Shown here one piece after another: positions 1 to 8,976 of a stretch of DNA of 64,000 bases. Source of the DNA: Clostridiales bacterium (GTDB lineage Bacteria; Bacillota; Clostridia; Saccharofermentanales; Saccharofermentanaceae); contig JAFZKB010000023.1 in NCBI GenBank assembly GCA_017551865.1, forward strand, positions 113,136-177,135, read 5' to 3'. The notes beneath the pieces were generated by a model. The model saw nothing but the letters and a program-made list of their open reading frames with translations. It was not told the origin of the DNA and searched no databases. Every line of letters starts with the position of its first letter. The stretch's first letter is position 1. Position numbers and translations under genes: made by a program.

Positions 1-424
1 CCACCTGCGTATGGATCCGAAGGATGTTAAAGGTGGCGCAACCCCAGGCGATCATGAGGAGGAATGCCGCCATAATGATGCCCGTGAGCTTACTCTTCTC
101 GGCGTGGCAGTAAGCCGTCGCAAAAGACACCACCGCGAGCGCGAAGAAGAATACGTAAGCGTTCAGTTTCAGGGAATGGGTCGTGGTCATCATGCAGGTA
201 AAGCCCATGCCGAGGATCACCGAGAGCACGGTAGCAAATATGACCGACAGTATATCCGGCTCCACCGCTTTCTTGATCGGGCGCACCTGACGGAGCTGGC
301 GCTTCTTTCTGCTCTGCTCGAGCTTTTCTTTCTGCGCAAGCTGCTCCGCAACCGTCGCCCGGGTCCTCTCGAGACGGTCCTCTTTCAGCACTTTCTTCGG
401 CTTTCTCAAACGGTCTCTACTCAT
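1..424 (-). CDS. N-terminal part of a membrane protein, third gene of a MoxR/DUF58 cluster (partial)
   Basis: The reading frame starts at an ATG at 424-422 and stays open to the left edge, so only the first 141 residues are present. They show a basic, coiled-coil-prone cytoplasmic stretch (residues 1-55, rich in K, R, E and Q) followed by about three membrane segments near residues 57-79, 88-105 and 113-131. The start overlaps the end of the upstream DUF58 gene by 8 bases, so the two are translationally coupled. In MoxR-DUF58 clusters the next gene is often a membrane-bound transglutaminase-like protein, and the N-terminal membrane domain here would fit. The catalytic part lies outside the window, so this is inference from position. 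Confidence 0.7.
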   Translation of the reverse strand, partial: MSRDRLRKPKKVLKEDRLERTRATVAEQLAQKEKLEQSRKKRQLRQVRPIKKAVEPDILSVIFATVLSVILGMGFTCMMTTTHSLKLNAYVFFFALAVVSFATAYCHAEKSKLTGIIMAAFLLMIAWGCATFNILRIHTQV

Positions 425-1316
425 CTTCTTCCTCCTCCGGGATCGGCATACGAAGAATTGAGAGGATCGCCTTGTCGAGATCGTCCCTCGATTCTATGTC
501 AAAAGACACTTCTTTTCTTGTCGGCGGGAGCACGCGGATCTTGTGTTCCACGTCGTGATCGAGAAAATACCTCGACGTGAAAAGCACTTCTCCCAGGTAC
601 CTGTCGAGTTTTTCTCTATCTCTGCATAGCGGAATATAAAGTCGCGAATGACCGTAGGTCTCCTCCTGGGATTCCTTGATCATGAGGGTATCCTTCTTCG
701 CGGAAAGCTTCCAGTGGATCCTCTTGACCGAATCGCCCGGGACATAGTCTCGGATATCGTAGATCTCCGAGTGCGTGTTATTCGATTTTCTAAGTCCCTT
801 GGCCTTAAAGCCGCTCATATCCGGGACCGCCGCCGGGATACACGGGATCGGGAGCACCACGACCTCGCCCTCGACTTCCAGCGTCTTCGGGAAGAAAATA
901 AGTCCCAGCATGTCATAGACGCGGATCTTCGCGGAGGTGAGGCGGTACGTGCCGCAATGTCTTGTGTCGATATAGATCTGATCCGAGCTCTCGCTTTGCG
1001 AAAAGATCCGGATCACGCTCACGTCGCCGGTCATGGTCTCTTTTAAGTATATCTTCGCCGAATACATGCAGAAGGGGAAATACTCGAGTCCGTGGGATGT
1101 AAAGGAGATCAGGGTCTCTTCGTCTTTCAGGACCTTCCTGGTTGCATCCGCCTCAAGCTCGAAAAAGAGCATGGAAACTCCGCTGACAACGATGGCCATC
1201 AGGGGGATCGATGCCACCATGATCAGTAAAAACCAGGCAAACCACATCTTGTAGCAGAGGAAAAAAGTTATGGCGCCCAGCAGAGCCAGAATGTAGATCA
1301 CCCAACTCCGCAGCAT
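417..1316 (-). CDS. DUF58 domain membrane protein
   Basis: A 299-residue protein with two membrane helices at the N-terminus (about residues 7-25 and 28-52), then a soluble region carrying the DUF58 core, visible in the stretch around RDYVPGDSVKRIHWKLSAKK. DUF58 proteins resemble von Willebrand A folds and occur with MoxR ATPases; the pair is thought to act in folding or activating partner proteins at the membrane. It lies 4 bases downstream of the MoxR gene and overlaps the next gene by 8 bases, so the cluster is an operon. The C-terminus is a run of acidic residues (EEEEDE). The molecular target is unknown. Confidence 0.88.
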   Translation of the reverse strand: MLRSWVIYILALLGAITFFLCYKMWFAWFLLIMVASIPLMAIVVSGVSMLFFELEADATRKVLKDEETLISFTSHGLEYFPFCMYSAKIYLKETMTGDVSVIRIFSQSESSDQIYIDTRHCGTYRLTSAKIRVYDMLGLIFFPKTLEVEGEVVVLPIPCIPAAVPDMSGFKAKGLRKSNNTHSEIYDIRDYVPGDSVKRIHWKLSAKKDTLMIKESQEETYGHSRLYIPLCRDREKLDRYLGEVLFTSRYFLDHDVEHKIRVLPPTRKEVSFDIESRDDLDKAILSILRMPIPEEEEDE

Positions 1317-1320
1317 AGTG

Positions 1321-2253
1321 TTATTCCTTAGGGATCACTGTCGTCTTGACGATCTCTTTTGCGATATCCGTCGGCTTGACTTCCTTGAATTCCGCTTCCG
1401 GGGTAAGGATCATGCGGTGGCTCATGACCGGAGAGAATACGGCCTGCACATCGTCCGGAATCACGTAGTCACGGCCGGTCATATAGGCATGGGCCTTCGC
1501 CATAGATGTCAGCGCCAGCGTCGCACGCGGGCTTCCGCCTCGGGAAAGCATCTTATGTGTTCTCGTTCTGTCCATCAGGGCCACGATATACTTGAGCACT
1601 CTGTATTTGACATACATCTTGCTGGTCTCTTCCTGCATCTTGAGGATATCGTCCACCGAGCAGATCGTCTGAATCTCGTTTAGCGGATTTGCGCCATTTT
1701 GGCGGTTCATGAGCATCTCGATCTCATTATCTAAAGATGGATACCCCATGGATGTTCTTACCGCAAAACGGTCCATCTGCGAGTCCGGAAGGAGCGATGT
1801 GCCCGACGCGCCGGACGGGTTCTGGGTCGCAATGACCACGAAGGGCTTCGGAAGTGCATAGGTCTGGTCATCGACCGTGACCTGTCCTTCTTCCATCGCT
1901 TCAAGGAGCGCGGACTGGGTACGGGAAGATGCGCGGTTCAGCTCGTCCGCCAGGAAAAGATTATGGAACACTGCGCCTTTCTGGTACTTCATGGAACGGG
2001 TCTCCGGATCCATGATTGAAAAACCTGTGATATCGGAAGGAAGTACGTCAGGTGTAAACTGCACACGGCCGTAGTCCATGCCCATGGTCTTGGCAAAAGC
2101 CAGCGCCATCGTCGTTTTTCCTACGCCCGGGACATCCTCCATGAGAATATGGCCGCCGGCAAGAACGCTCTTTAAGATCAGACGGATCACTTCGTCCTTA
2201 CCGCAGATCGCCTTTTTCACCTCGTCAATGATTTGTGTTGTTTTCTCGTGCAT
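1321..2253 (-). CDS. MoxR family AAA+ ATPase
   Basis: A 310-residue AAA+ ATPase. The Walker A loop is PGVGKTT (near residue 40), the Walker B region is LFLADELNRA, and ATQNP is the usual sensor 1 stretch of MoxR proteins; a C-terminal lid domain follows. MoxR ATPases act as chaperone-like motors together with DUF58/VWA proteins, and that partner is the next gene. A strong ribosome site (GGGGAGGAAC) precedes the ATG. The gene follows the Ser/Thr kinase gene by 52 bases and is probably cotranscribed with it, which suggests the kinase and the ATPase module belong to one envelope-associated process. Confidence 0.93.
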   Translation of the reverse strand: MHEKTTQIIDEVKKAICGKDEVIRLILKSVLAGGHILMEDVPGVGKTTMALAFAKTMGMDYGRVQFTPDVLPSDITGFSIMDPETRSMKYQKGAVFHNLFLADELNRASSRTQSALLEAMEEGQVTVDDQTYALPKPFVVIATQNPSGASGTSLLPDSQMDRFAVRTSMGYPSLDNEIEMLMNRQNGANPLNEIQTICSVDDILKMQEETSKMYVKYRVLKYIVALMDRTRTHKMLSRGGSPRATLALTSMAKAHAYMTGRDYVIPDDVQAVFSPVMSHRMILTPEAEFKEVKPTDIAKEIVKTTVIPKE

Positions 2254-2304
2254 ACAGTTCCTCCCCTGTTCGTCATATATACATTATAACTTTAGGGAGA
2301 AAAA

Positions 2305-4767
2305 TTAGATACCCAGAGCTTTATACCCCTGGTCTAAAAAGTCACGTGCGCCCGAGTCTGCCGTGCAGATGGAGACATAAACGATCTCGTCAAACCAGAT
2401 GCACTTGATGCAGTAATCGCCTTCGCCGAAGATGGAATCTTCTGTGAAATGTCCGTCGGCGATGAACCAGTTATCGACCTGCTCGAGGGTTCCCGAGAAC
2501 TGGCCCTGATTCTCCGCATCCTTGATCTCTTGATACGTTTCATCGGAACAGGTCTTGGCATCGTCCGAATTCTTGAAACGGTAGTAGTAAAGCGCTGCGA
2601 GCGAGGCGTCTTTTGTCCACATGGCTCTCCATGCTTCCTCCGCACCTGCCGTGTCGGCTTCCTGATTGACCGTAAAGCCCTGACTCTCCGCGACCGCCTT
2701 AAACTCATCGGCCGTGATCGCGGCTGCATTTCTCCTAATAGAATCGACGGTCTTATTGTACCCTTCCAGATACTCGCCTTTTTTCGCCGTATCCAGCTTG
2801 TCATCGAGGTACATCATGAAGCAGTAGGCATATCCCGAGGACTTATCCAGAATCACGTGCATATCCAGTTCCTTCCGTGCGCCCCTATACATACACTTCA
2901 CGACAAGATCCGAGAAATTCAAATCCGTGTCCTTGTTGTTCACACAGGAAATGACTTCACCGTCCGTAAAATCACCGTCATTACCGGTAAAAGTCGATAT
3001 AAACTCGTCCATGAACTGGTCGAAATCGTAAAGCGCCGCCTGCTGTGGCGTCATGGCCGGAACCGCATAGACCATCAGGAAAGCATCGGCAGAAACCGTT
3101 TCTCCCGGGAAGAAATACTGGTAATTGTCATCGGTCTGATAAGTCCAGTCTTTTGCCGTCTTATAGCTGACTTCGTGGATCTTGTAGAGCATCGCATCCC
3201 CAAGATCGACCGGCTCATTAGGGGACACCAGTTGACCCGTCGGTGCCGCCGTTGTTGTTGTCGGCTCTTCCGTGGTCGTAGTCGTCGGCTCTTCAGTCGT
3301 ATCAGACGGTTCTTCCGTAGTCGTCGGCTTCTCCGTTGTCGTCTTCGACGTTTTCTTCTTCGTCGTCGTTACCGCTTCCTCATCTTCGCGGTTCATGAAA
3401 TAATATCCGACCGGCACCGCGATCGCACTGACCAGTACGATACCCGCAATCACCAGCACCAATGGCTTCTTCCAGAAACTCTTCTTTGGCTTGCTCTCCT
3501 TCGGCGTAGCCACCGGAGTTGCTGCAACCGGAGTCTGTGCCGCTACAGGAGTCGACGCCGCGACCGGAACTTGTGCCTGCGCAGGAGCTGCGACCGGGGC
3601 CTGTACTGGTGTCTGTGCAACTGGCGCCGAGGGAGCCTGTGCATAGGAAACTGCCGGAGTCTGCGAAACTTGCGCCGGAGCTGGCTCATAGGCTTCTGTA
3701 ACAGGAAGCTGGGAAGATACAGCCGGAGCTGCGGACGGAACGCTTGCCGCAGTTGAAGCAACCGCAGCCGTTGTGCCTGCGACGGCTGGTGCTGCCGCGC
3801 CTACGTTCTTTCCTGTGATTGCTTCCGAGAAAGACTGCATATCCGGGTAACGTCCGGAGGCATTTACAGAAAGCGCCTTCATGAGAGCATCGCTTGCATA
3901 TTTCGGCATATTGACGCCCAGATCGATCGGTGGGACCAGCGTATCCTCATGGACGCGCTCGATGGCGTCCGGAGGCATAACGCCCGTAAGAATCAGGTAC
4001 ATGGTTGCCGCGAGTGCATACTCGTCCGACCACGGACCCTGATTGCCGTGTTTTCTATACTGCTCTTCCGGAGCGAATCCGTGCTTTAAGATGATGGACT
4101 TGCTCTTTTCCGAATCAATGGCCAGACGTGCGGCACCGAAGTCGAGAAGATGAGTTGTCCCGTGCTTTGTCACGATGATATTATCCGGGCTGATGTCTCT
4201 GTGCAGGAGATTATGCTCATGCACGGCACCCAGAGAATCAATGACCGGAAGAAGCAGTTTGATCGTCTCGTCAAACGAGAGCTTCCCGCCTTTGGCCACG
4301 GTATACTTCATCAGGTCTACACCTTCGATATACTCCATAACGAAGTAGGCTGTAGAATTTTCTCGGAAATAGTCGTGTACCGTAACGATATTCGGGACCG
4401 TACGGAGTTTGGCGAGGATCCTCGCCTCTTCGAGGAACTTATTTGCGCCGTTATCGAATTTCGCCTGTTCCTCCTGGGCACTGACCGTCATGGTGTAGTG
4501 GTCGGCATCGCGGATGGCAATACCGGAAGGAAGATATTCCTTCACCGCCACACAGGTCTCAAGCGTCATATCCAGAGCAAGATAAGTCACGCCAAAACCA
4601 CCCACACCGAGGACCCTTCCGGTCAGGTAACGTCCGTTTAGGATCGTACCGATCGGAAGTGCGATGAATGGGTGCTTGGCCGTCGCGATATCATACCCGC
4701 AGTGCGGGCACGGACCTACGCCGTCATGTTCATTAAAACATCCGTAACAGAGCTTGCTCGTATCCAT
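2305..4767 (-). CDS. Zinc-ribbon Ser/Thr protein kinase with a membrane anchor and external domain
   Basis: An 820-residue Hanks-type kinase. Residues 7-24 form a zinc ribbon (CxxC near 7-10 and 20-23). The kinase domain runs from about 45 to 315: glycine loop GVGGFG, catalytic lysine K76 (VAVK), HRD at 189-191, DFG at 209-211 and an APE-like motif APEE. A long Pro/Ala/Val/Gln-rich linker (about 320-430), one membrane helix (about 435-457), a Thr-rich linker and an extracellular domain of about 290 residues follow. No PASTA repeats are present, so this is not the PrkC type. It is the second gene of a probable operon, 5 bases after the lipoprotein gene and before MoxR. The outer domain suggests a sensor; the signal is unknown. 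Confidence 0.9.
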   Translation of the reverse strand: MDTSKLCYGCFNEHDGVGPCPHCGYDIATAKHPFIALPIGTILNGRYLTGRVLGVGGFGVTYLALDMTLETCVAVKEYLPSGIAIRDADHYTMTVSAQEEQAKFDNGANKFLEEARILAKLRTVPNIVTVHDYFRENSTAYFVMEYIEGVDLMKYTVAKGGKLSFDETIKLLLPVIDSLGAVHEHNLLHRDISPDNIIVTKHGTTHLLDFGAARLAIDSEKSKSIILKHGFAPEEQYRKHGNQGPWSDEYALAATMYLILTGVMPPDAIERVHEDTLVPPIDLGVNMPKYASDALMKALSVNASGRYPDMQSFSEAITGKNVGAAAPAVAGTTAAVASTAASVPSAAPAVSSQLPVTEAYEPAPAQVSQTPAVSYAQAPSAPVAQTPVQAPVAAPAQAQVPVAASTPVAAQTPVAATPVATPKESKPKKSFWKKPLVLVIAGIVLVSAIAVPVGYYFMNREDEEAVTTTKKKTSKTTTEKPTTTEEPSDTTEEPTTTTTEEPTTTTAAPTGQLVSPNEPVDLGDAMLYKIHEVSYKTAKDWTYQTDDNYQYFFPGETVSADAFLMVYAVPAMTPQQAALYDFDQFMDEFISTFTGNDGDFTDGEVISCVNNKDTDLNFSDLVVKCMYRGARKELDMHVILDKSSGYAYCFMMYLDDKLDTAKKGEYLEGYNKTVDSIRRNAAAITADEFKAVAESQGFTVNQEADTAGAEEAWRAMWTKDASLAALYYYRFKNSDDAKTCSDETYQEIKDAENQGQFSGTLEQVDNWFIADGHFTEDSIFGEGDYCIKCIWFDEIVYVSICTADSGARDFLDQGYKALGI

Positions 4768-4772
4768 AGTTA

Positions 4773-6008
4773 TCAGTCAATGTCGATATCGAAATCCCAG
4801 ATGCCCAGTTTTTCGATCAGCAGATAGTAATCGACGGAAACATCCGCGTTCGGGTATTCGTCGATCGCGATGATGGCCACTGTGGTCGCATCACGATAGA
4901 CATATACATCGATGCAGTGATCGTCCATGCTGGTGATCTTCTGGGAATAAATGTTATGTGTGTTCTTGTCCCAGCTGTCGCTTACTGTACCATCGGCCAG
5001 CGGGAGGTCTTCGTAGATGATCTCATCAATCATTTCATCGAGGAAATCCTGATTCGCTCTAAGCTCTTCGGAATCCTCGAACTCGAGATAGGTCGCGTAC
5101 ATGTCATCTGCTTCGATCGTGTATTCTCTCATGATGTAGCCATCTTCGCTTTCATCATTGCTCGTAAAGCGGTATTCCTTCATGAGCTTATCGAACTCGT
5201 CTGCGCTTACGATATGACGGTCACTGATTCCCGGGCCTGCCTTGGTCTCAAAAGGCGGATTGTTATCCGGAGCCTTCGTGGTATCCTTCGTAGAGGAAGA
5301 CGGATCCGAATCATCTGTTTCGGAACCACCCTGTGAAGGATCCGATGTTGCAGGAGTCGTCTCTTTCTCAGATGGCTCCGTCGCTTCTGTAGTTGCTTCC
5401 GTAGTCGCTTCTGTCGTCGGGATCGGTGTCGGGACCGAAGTTTCATCCAGCATATCTACGATGTCCTGGAAGGAATCCTTGACGAGCACTTTATAGATCG
5501 GAGAGTCATCTTCGATCGTCCAGCCGTCGTCATAGACCAGATCGATATCGATTTCCTTCTTCACTGTCTTTGCCTTCTTATCCTCGAGGGCGGAGATCAG
5601 TTCTTCCGGCTGGACCAGTCCGCCGTCAATGCAGTGCTCTGCCGCAATCGTCTCGGCATCCGGGAAGGTAAGCTTTACGGTTGCCGTTCCTTCGCCTTTC
5701 TTCTCACTGCCTTCGGCCTCTTCTACCGAGCACTTGATCTTGCCGGCAAAGGCCAGGAAAGCCGCGGTCTGGTCGACCGAATAGTCCTCTGTCGCGGAAA
5801 ATGCCGTGTCTTCGGTGTATTTGTCCAGTTTCTTCACATTTCCTTTGGAAAGTGTCTTAAAGTATCCTTCTACGACCTCGACGATGTCTTCGTTCAGATC
5901 GGAATCATCCTCATCCTTCTTCTTCGAACCGCCAAAGAGGCTGCAGGAACTAAGGATCATGGAAACTGTCAGTACAAGGGCAGAAATGCCCGCTATCTTC
6001 TTTTTCAT
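4773..6008 (-). CDS. Secreted lipoprotein of unknown function
   Basis: A 411-residue protein with a clear lipoprotein signal: basic start MKKK, hydrophobic stretch, lipobox LSSC with the modified Cys near residue 22. An N-terminal domain (about 40-190) is followed by a Thr/Ser/Glu/Pro-rich low-complexity linker (about 195-255) and a second domain to the end. A good ribosome site (GAGGAGAGAGT) precedes the ATG. The gene ends 5 bases before the Ser/Thr kinase start; both proteins place a globular domain outside the membrane, so the lipoprotein could work with the kinase sensor. I do not recognise a catalytic motif. Confidence 0.85.
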   Translation of the reverse strand: MKKKIAGISALVLTVSMILSSCSLFGGSKKKDEDDSDLNEDIVEVVEGYFKTLSKGNVKKLDKYTEDTAFSATEDYSVDQTAAFLAFAGKIKCSVEEAEGSEKKGEGTATVKLTFPDAETIAAEHCIDGGLVQPEELISALEDKKAKTVKKEIDIDLVYDDGWTIEDDSPIYKVLVKDSFQDIVDMLDETSVPTPIPTTEATTEATTEATEPSEKETTPATSDPSQGGSETDDSDPSSSTKDTTKAPDNNPPFETKAGPGISDRHIVSADEFDKLMKEYRFTSNDESEDGYIMREYTIEADDMYATYLEFEDSEELRANQDFLDEMIDEIIYEDLPLADGTVSDSWDKNTHNIYSQKITSMDDHCIDVYVYRDATTVAIIAIDEYPNADVSVDYYLLIEKLGIWDFDIDID

Positions 6009-6130
6009 ACTCTCTCCTCTCCCTCATCAAAAACTTCTGATAATACAGAGATTATACCATAATATCGACAACACCTGCTTTAAGGTATAAAATATTACGC
6101 GAATTTACTTAAGAAACGGGGTATTCATCT

Positions 6131-7933
6131 ATGATCCAATCAAGGACACATAACTGCGGACAGCTCCGTCTTGCTGATATGGGCAAGACCGTTACGCTCG
6201 TCGGCTGGATGGAAAATATGCGTGAGGTCGGAAGCAATCTGGGCTTCGTCGTACTTCGCGACTTCTACGGCACGACGCAGATCGTTCTGGAGACCGAGGA
6301 AAAGGTCAAAGAGCTGAAGGCCATCAACAAGGAATCCACCATTCAGGTCACGGGTGTGGTACGTGAGCGTTCCAGCAAGAACCCGAACCAGGATACCGGC
6401 GACATCGAAGTTGTTCCTTCCGAGGTCAAGGTCCTCGGCCGCTGCCGCTATAACGAGCTTCCTTTCGAGATCAACCACTCCAGAGAGGCCGATGAAAACG
6501 CCCGTCTGAAATACCGTTACCTGGATCTTCGTAATCCGGAAGTGAAGAAGAACATCATTCTGCGCTGCAACGTTGTCGCGGCTCTCCGTAAGGCCATGAT
6601 GGACCACGACTTCCTCGAGATCACGACTCCGATCCTGACCGCTTCTTCTCCGGAAGGCGCGCGCGACTATCTGGTTCCTGCCAGAAAACATCCGGGCAAG
6701 TTCTATGCTCTTCCGCAGGCTCCTCAGCAGTTCAAGCAGCTCCTGATGACCTCCGGCTTTGACAGATATTTCCAGATCGCTCCTTGCTTCCGTGATGAGG
6801 ATGCCCGTGGTGACAGATCTCCGGGCGAGTTCTACCAGCTCGATATGGAAATGGCTTTTGCTACCCAGGAAGATGTCTTCTCTGTTATCGAGGATGTACT
6901 CCCTCCGATCTTTGCTAAATACGGCACCTATGACCGCGCTTCCGGTGCTCCGTTTGCCCGTATCCCGTATCTTGAGGCGATGGAAAAGTACGGCACCGAT
7001 AAGCCGGACCTTCGTATCGACCTGACCGTTCAGGATGCGACCGAAATTCTTAAGGACTGCGGGTTCCCGCCGTTTGCGACCAAAACTGAAGATGGTGCAG
7101 ATACCGATGTCCGCATCAAGGCAGTCGTTATCTCCGACTTTAAGGAGTCCAGAAAGTTCATCGATAAGAATATCGCCGATATCGAAGTCATCTCCGGTAA
7201 TAAGTCCTGCTGGTTCAGAATGGACGAGAATGGTGAGATCGTCGGTGGTATCGCGAAGTTCGTAAGCCCGATCAAGGACGCTGTCGTTTCCGCTCTCGGC
7301 GTAAAGCCGGGTGATCTGGTCGTTCTTTCCTGCGGCAAGCTCGCTCAGGCACAGAAGACCGCCGGTGTCATCGTGAAGACCTTCGGTGCGACCGTTCCGG
7401 GTCACATGGATAAAGAACAGTACGCTTTCTGCTGGATCGTAGACTTCCCGATGTATGAGATCGGTGAAGAATCCGGCGAGCTGGAGTTCTGCCACAACCC
7501 GTTCTCCATGCCGTCCGGCGGTATGGATGTCCTTCTCAAGGCAGAGCGCGGTGAGATCGATCCGCTCTCCATCACTGCTGACCAGTACGACCTCGTAGTA
7601 AACGGCGTTGAGCTTTCTTCCGGTGCTGTTCGTAACCACGATCCGGAGATCATGATCAAGGCCTTCGAGATGGTTCGTCTCGGCGAAGAAGATGTAAAGG
7701 CCAAGTTCCCGGCTATGTATAACGCTTTCTGCTATGGTGCACCGCCGCATGCCGGTATCGCTCCTGGTGTTGACCGTATGGTCATGCTCTTGGCAGGTGA
7801 AGAGTCTATCAGAGAGATCATCCCGTTCCCGATGAACAAGAATGCCCAGGACATCATGATGGATGCTCCGGGATATGTCACTGAGAAACAACTCGAGGAG
7901 CTGCACATCAAAACGGTTGACGTAGAAGAGTAA
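6131..7933 (+). CDS. aspS: Aspartate-tRNA ligase
   Basis: A 600-residue class II aminoacyl-tRNA synthetase that charges tRNA-Asp with aspartate in the cytoplasm. The order is bacterial: N-terminal OB-fold anticodon-binding domain (about 1-105), catalytic core with motif 2 FRDEDARGDR at 220-229, a bacterial GAD-type insertion (about 300-410), and motif 3 around GVDRMVML near residue 550. The length matches bacterial AspRS (about 590). The gene stands alone, divergent from the lipoprotein operon, and ends in a strong hairpin terminator. The space upstream (122 bases) is too short for a typical T-box leader and I see none. Whether it is discriminating or also charges tRNA-Asn cannot be told here. 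Confidence 0.98.
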   Translation: MIQSRTHNCGQLRLADMGKTVTLVGWMENMREVGSNLGFVVLRDFYGTTQIVLETEEKVKELKAINKESTIQVTGVVRERSSKNPNQDTGDIEVVPSEVKVLGRCRYNELPFEINHSREADENARLKYRYLDLRNPEVKKNIILRCNVVAALRKAMMDHDFLEITTPILTASSPEGARDYLVPARKHPGKFYALPQAPQQFKQLLMTSGFDRYFQIAPCFRDEDARGDRSPGEFYQLDMEMAFATQEDVFSVIEDVLPPIFAKYGTYDRASGAPFARIPYLEAMEKYGTDKPDLRIDLTVQDATEILKDCGFPPFATKTEDGADTDVRIKAVVISDFKESRKFIDKNIADIEVISGNKSCWFRMDENGEIVGGIAKFVSPIKDAVVSALGVKPGDLVVLSCGKLAQAQKTAGVIVKTFGATVPGHMDKEQYAFCWIVDFPMYEIGEESGELEFCHNPFSMPSGGMDVLLKAERGEIDPLSITADQYDLVVNGVELSSGAVRNHDPEIMIKAFEMVRLGEEDVKAKFPAMYNAFCYGAPPHAGIAPGVDRMVMLLAGEESIREIIPFPMNKNAQDIMMDAPGYVTEKQLEELHIKTVDVEE

Positions 7934-7951
7934 GCTGTTCAGCAAAAATTT

Positions 7952-8029
7952 AGCGCATGAAAAAACCTTTCCGTGCCTCCGCAGGCAAAGCCGAGGACCA
8001 GCATGAGAAAGGTTTTATTCTGCGCTTTT
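7952..8029 (+). terminator. Long-stem terminator after aspS
   Basis: Two nested stems: AGCGCA (7952-7957) with TGCGCT (8021-8026), and AAAACCTTTC (7962-7971) with GAAAGGTTTT (8007-8016), followed by TTTT. The inner loop is about 35 bases. It sits 18 bases after the aspS stop codon and also lies beyond the convergent XRE gene, whose stop is at 8046; the flanking A and T runs could let it work in both directions. Confidence 0.8.
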
Positions 8030-8045
8030 ATTGTTACTGAAGAGC

Positions 8046-8549
8046 TTACTTCTTCTCTCTGCACCTCTTCTTGAAGGCATATAGCTTCGCCATGTTTCCT
8101 GTCGCATAGATAATGGCGAGCAGCATTGCTACTAGCGCCATGCCCAATGTAGTTCCCTTAAGGAAACCCGTCATGAAAGTATCCGGCATATCCACAAGGC
8201 TCATTATGAGGTTTCCGATGATAGCCAGGATCCCTAAACTGCAATACACGATCACGACGATCGAGGTGCGCTTCTTCCCCTCATTTTCATATTCGCTGAC
8301 TTTTAAGATGGTCTCCTTCATTTCTTTATTCATGTTGTCTCTCCTTCCGCCATCAAGTATTTCGCGGAGGTCAACTGAATAGTAATCAGACATCTCTATG
8401 AGGATATCCATATCCGGCATGTTCGATCCGGTCTCCCATCGGGACACGGTCCTTCTTGCCACATTGAATTTCTCGGCGAGCTGTTCCTGGGTGAGTCCTT
8501 TTTCTTTCCGAAGCTCCGACAGGAATCTTCCGATCTTGATCTGATCCAT
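8046..8549 (-). CDS. Membrane-anchored XRE family regulator
   Basis: A 167-residue protein. Residues 5-60 form an XRE helix-turn-helix (LTQEQLAEKFNVARRTVSRW). Two membrane helices follow (about 95-118 and 125-150), with a basic tail. The start at 8549 is chosen because GGAGG lies just upstream; a longer frame exists but has no ribosome site. Such membrane-tethered XRE proteins in Firmicutes sense an envelope signal or a membrane partner and control nearby genes. The divergent neighbour is a 66-residue membrane protein, and the space between them holds three copies of one dyad (8603-8710), the likely binding site for this regulator. Confidence 0.9.
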   Translation of the reverse strand: MDQIKIGRFLSELRKEKGLTQEQLAEKFNVARRTVSRWETGSNMPDMDILIEMSDYYSVDLREILDGGRRDNMNKEMKETILKVSEYENEGKKRTSIVVIVYCSLGILAIIGNLIMSLVDMPDTFMTGFLKGTTLGMALVAMLLAIIYATGNMAKLYAFKKRCREKK

Positions 8550-8602
8550 TGTGCGACCTCCTTGCCTGATGTCAGAATACCCGACAACAAATATCAGCAA
8601 CA

Positions 8603-8710
8603 GGACACGATATGTCCAGATGCCCTGTTTTCAGAGATGGGACACACCTTGTCCCATGCCTTTCGGATACCATTTTACACGAGTTTTCGAAGATGAGACA
8701 CTCCTCGTCC
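8603..8710. promoter_or_regulatory. Three-site operator GGACA-N5-TGTCC between divergent genes
   Basis: Site 1 (8603-8617) is GGACA-CGATA-TGTCC. Site 2 (8640-8654) is GGACA-CACCT-TGTCC, extended to 7-base arms TGGGACA/TGTCCCA. Site 3 (8696-8710) is AGACA-CTCCT-CGTCC, one change in each arm. Sites 2 and 3 sit in a longer direct repeat beginning GTTTTC. All lie between the XRE regulator and the small membrane protein. Binding by the adjacent regulator is inference. Confidence 0.75.
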
Positions 8711-8772
8711 TTCAAGAAAAATACCGCTCGGACTAAGCTGGAACCATCAAGCAACCGCAAAGGAGTTTCACC

Positions 8773-8973
8773 ATGAAGAACACAAAGTTCAACAAAATCC
8801 TTCTTATTGTAATGTCCATTCTCGGGATCGGAGGTGCGATCTTTCTGGGGATCTCGTTTTTCGCAGATAATGATTCCACCCTGTCTCTTCGGATCGCTCT
8901 GGCCTGCGTGGATATTGCCGCAGTCCTGAATGTGATCCAGGTCGCCAGAAGGAGAAAAGAGTATAAGGATTGA
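8773..8973 (+). CDS. Small two-helix membrane protein
   Basis: A 66-residue protein preceded by a good ribosome site (AAAGGAG). It has a short basic start, one membrane helix at about residues 8-28, a second hydrophobic stretch at about 38-57, and a charged tail RRRKEYKD. It is divergent from the membrane-anchored XRE regulator, and both promoters face the three-site operator. The arrangement suggests the regulator controls this gene and may contact its product in the membrane, but no function is known. Confidence 0.75.
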   Translation: MKNTKFNKILLIVMSILGIGGAIFLGISFFADNDSTLSLRIALACVDIAAVLNVIQVARRRKEYKD

Positions 8974-8976
8974 TTC

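Noticed and set aside
6009..6130. T-box leader for aspS
   Set aside because: The space is about 120 bases and shows neither a specifier stem nor an antiterminator.
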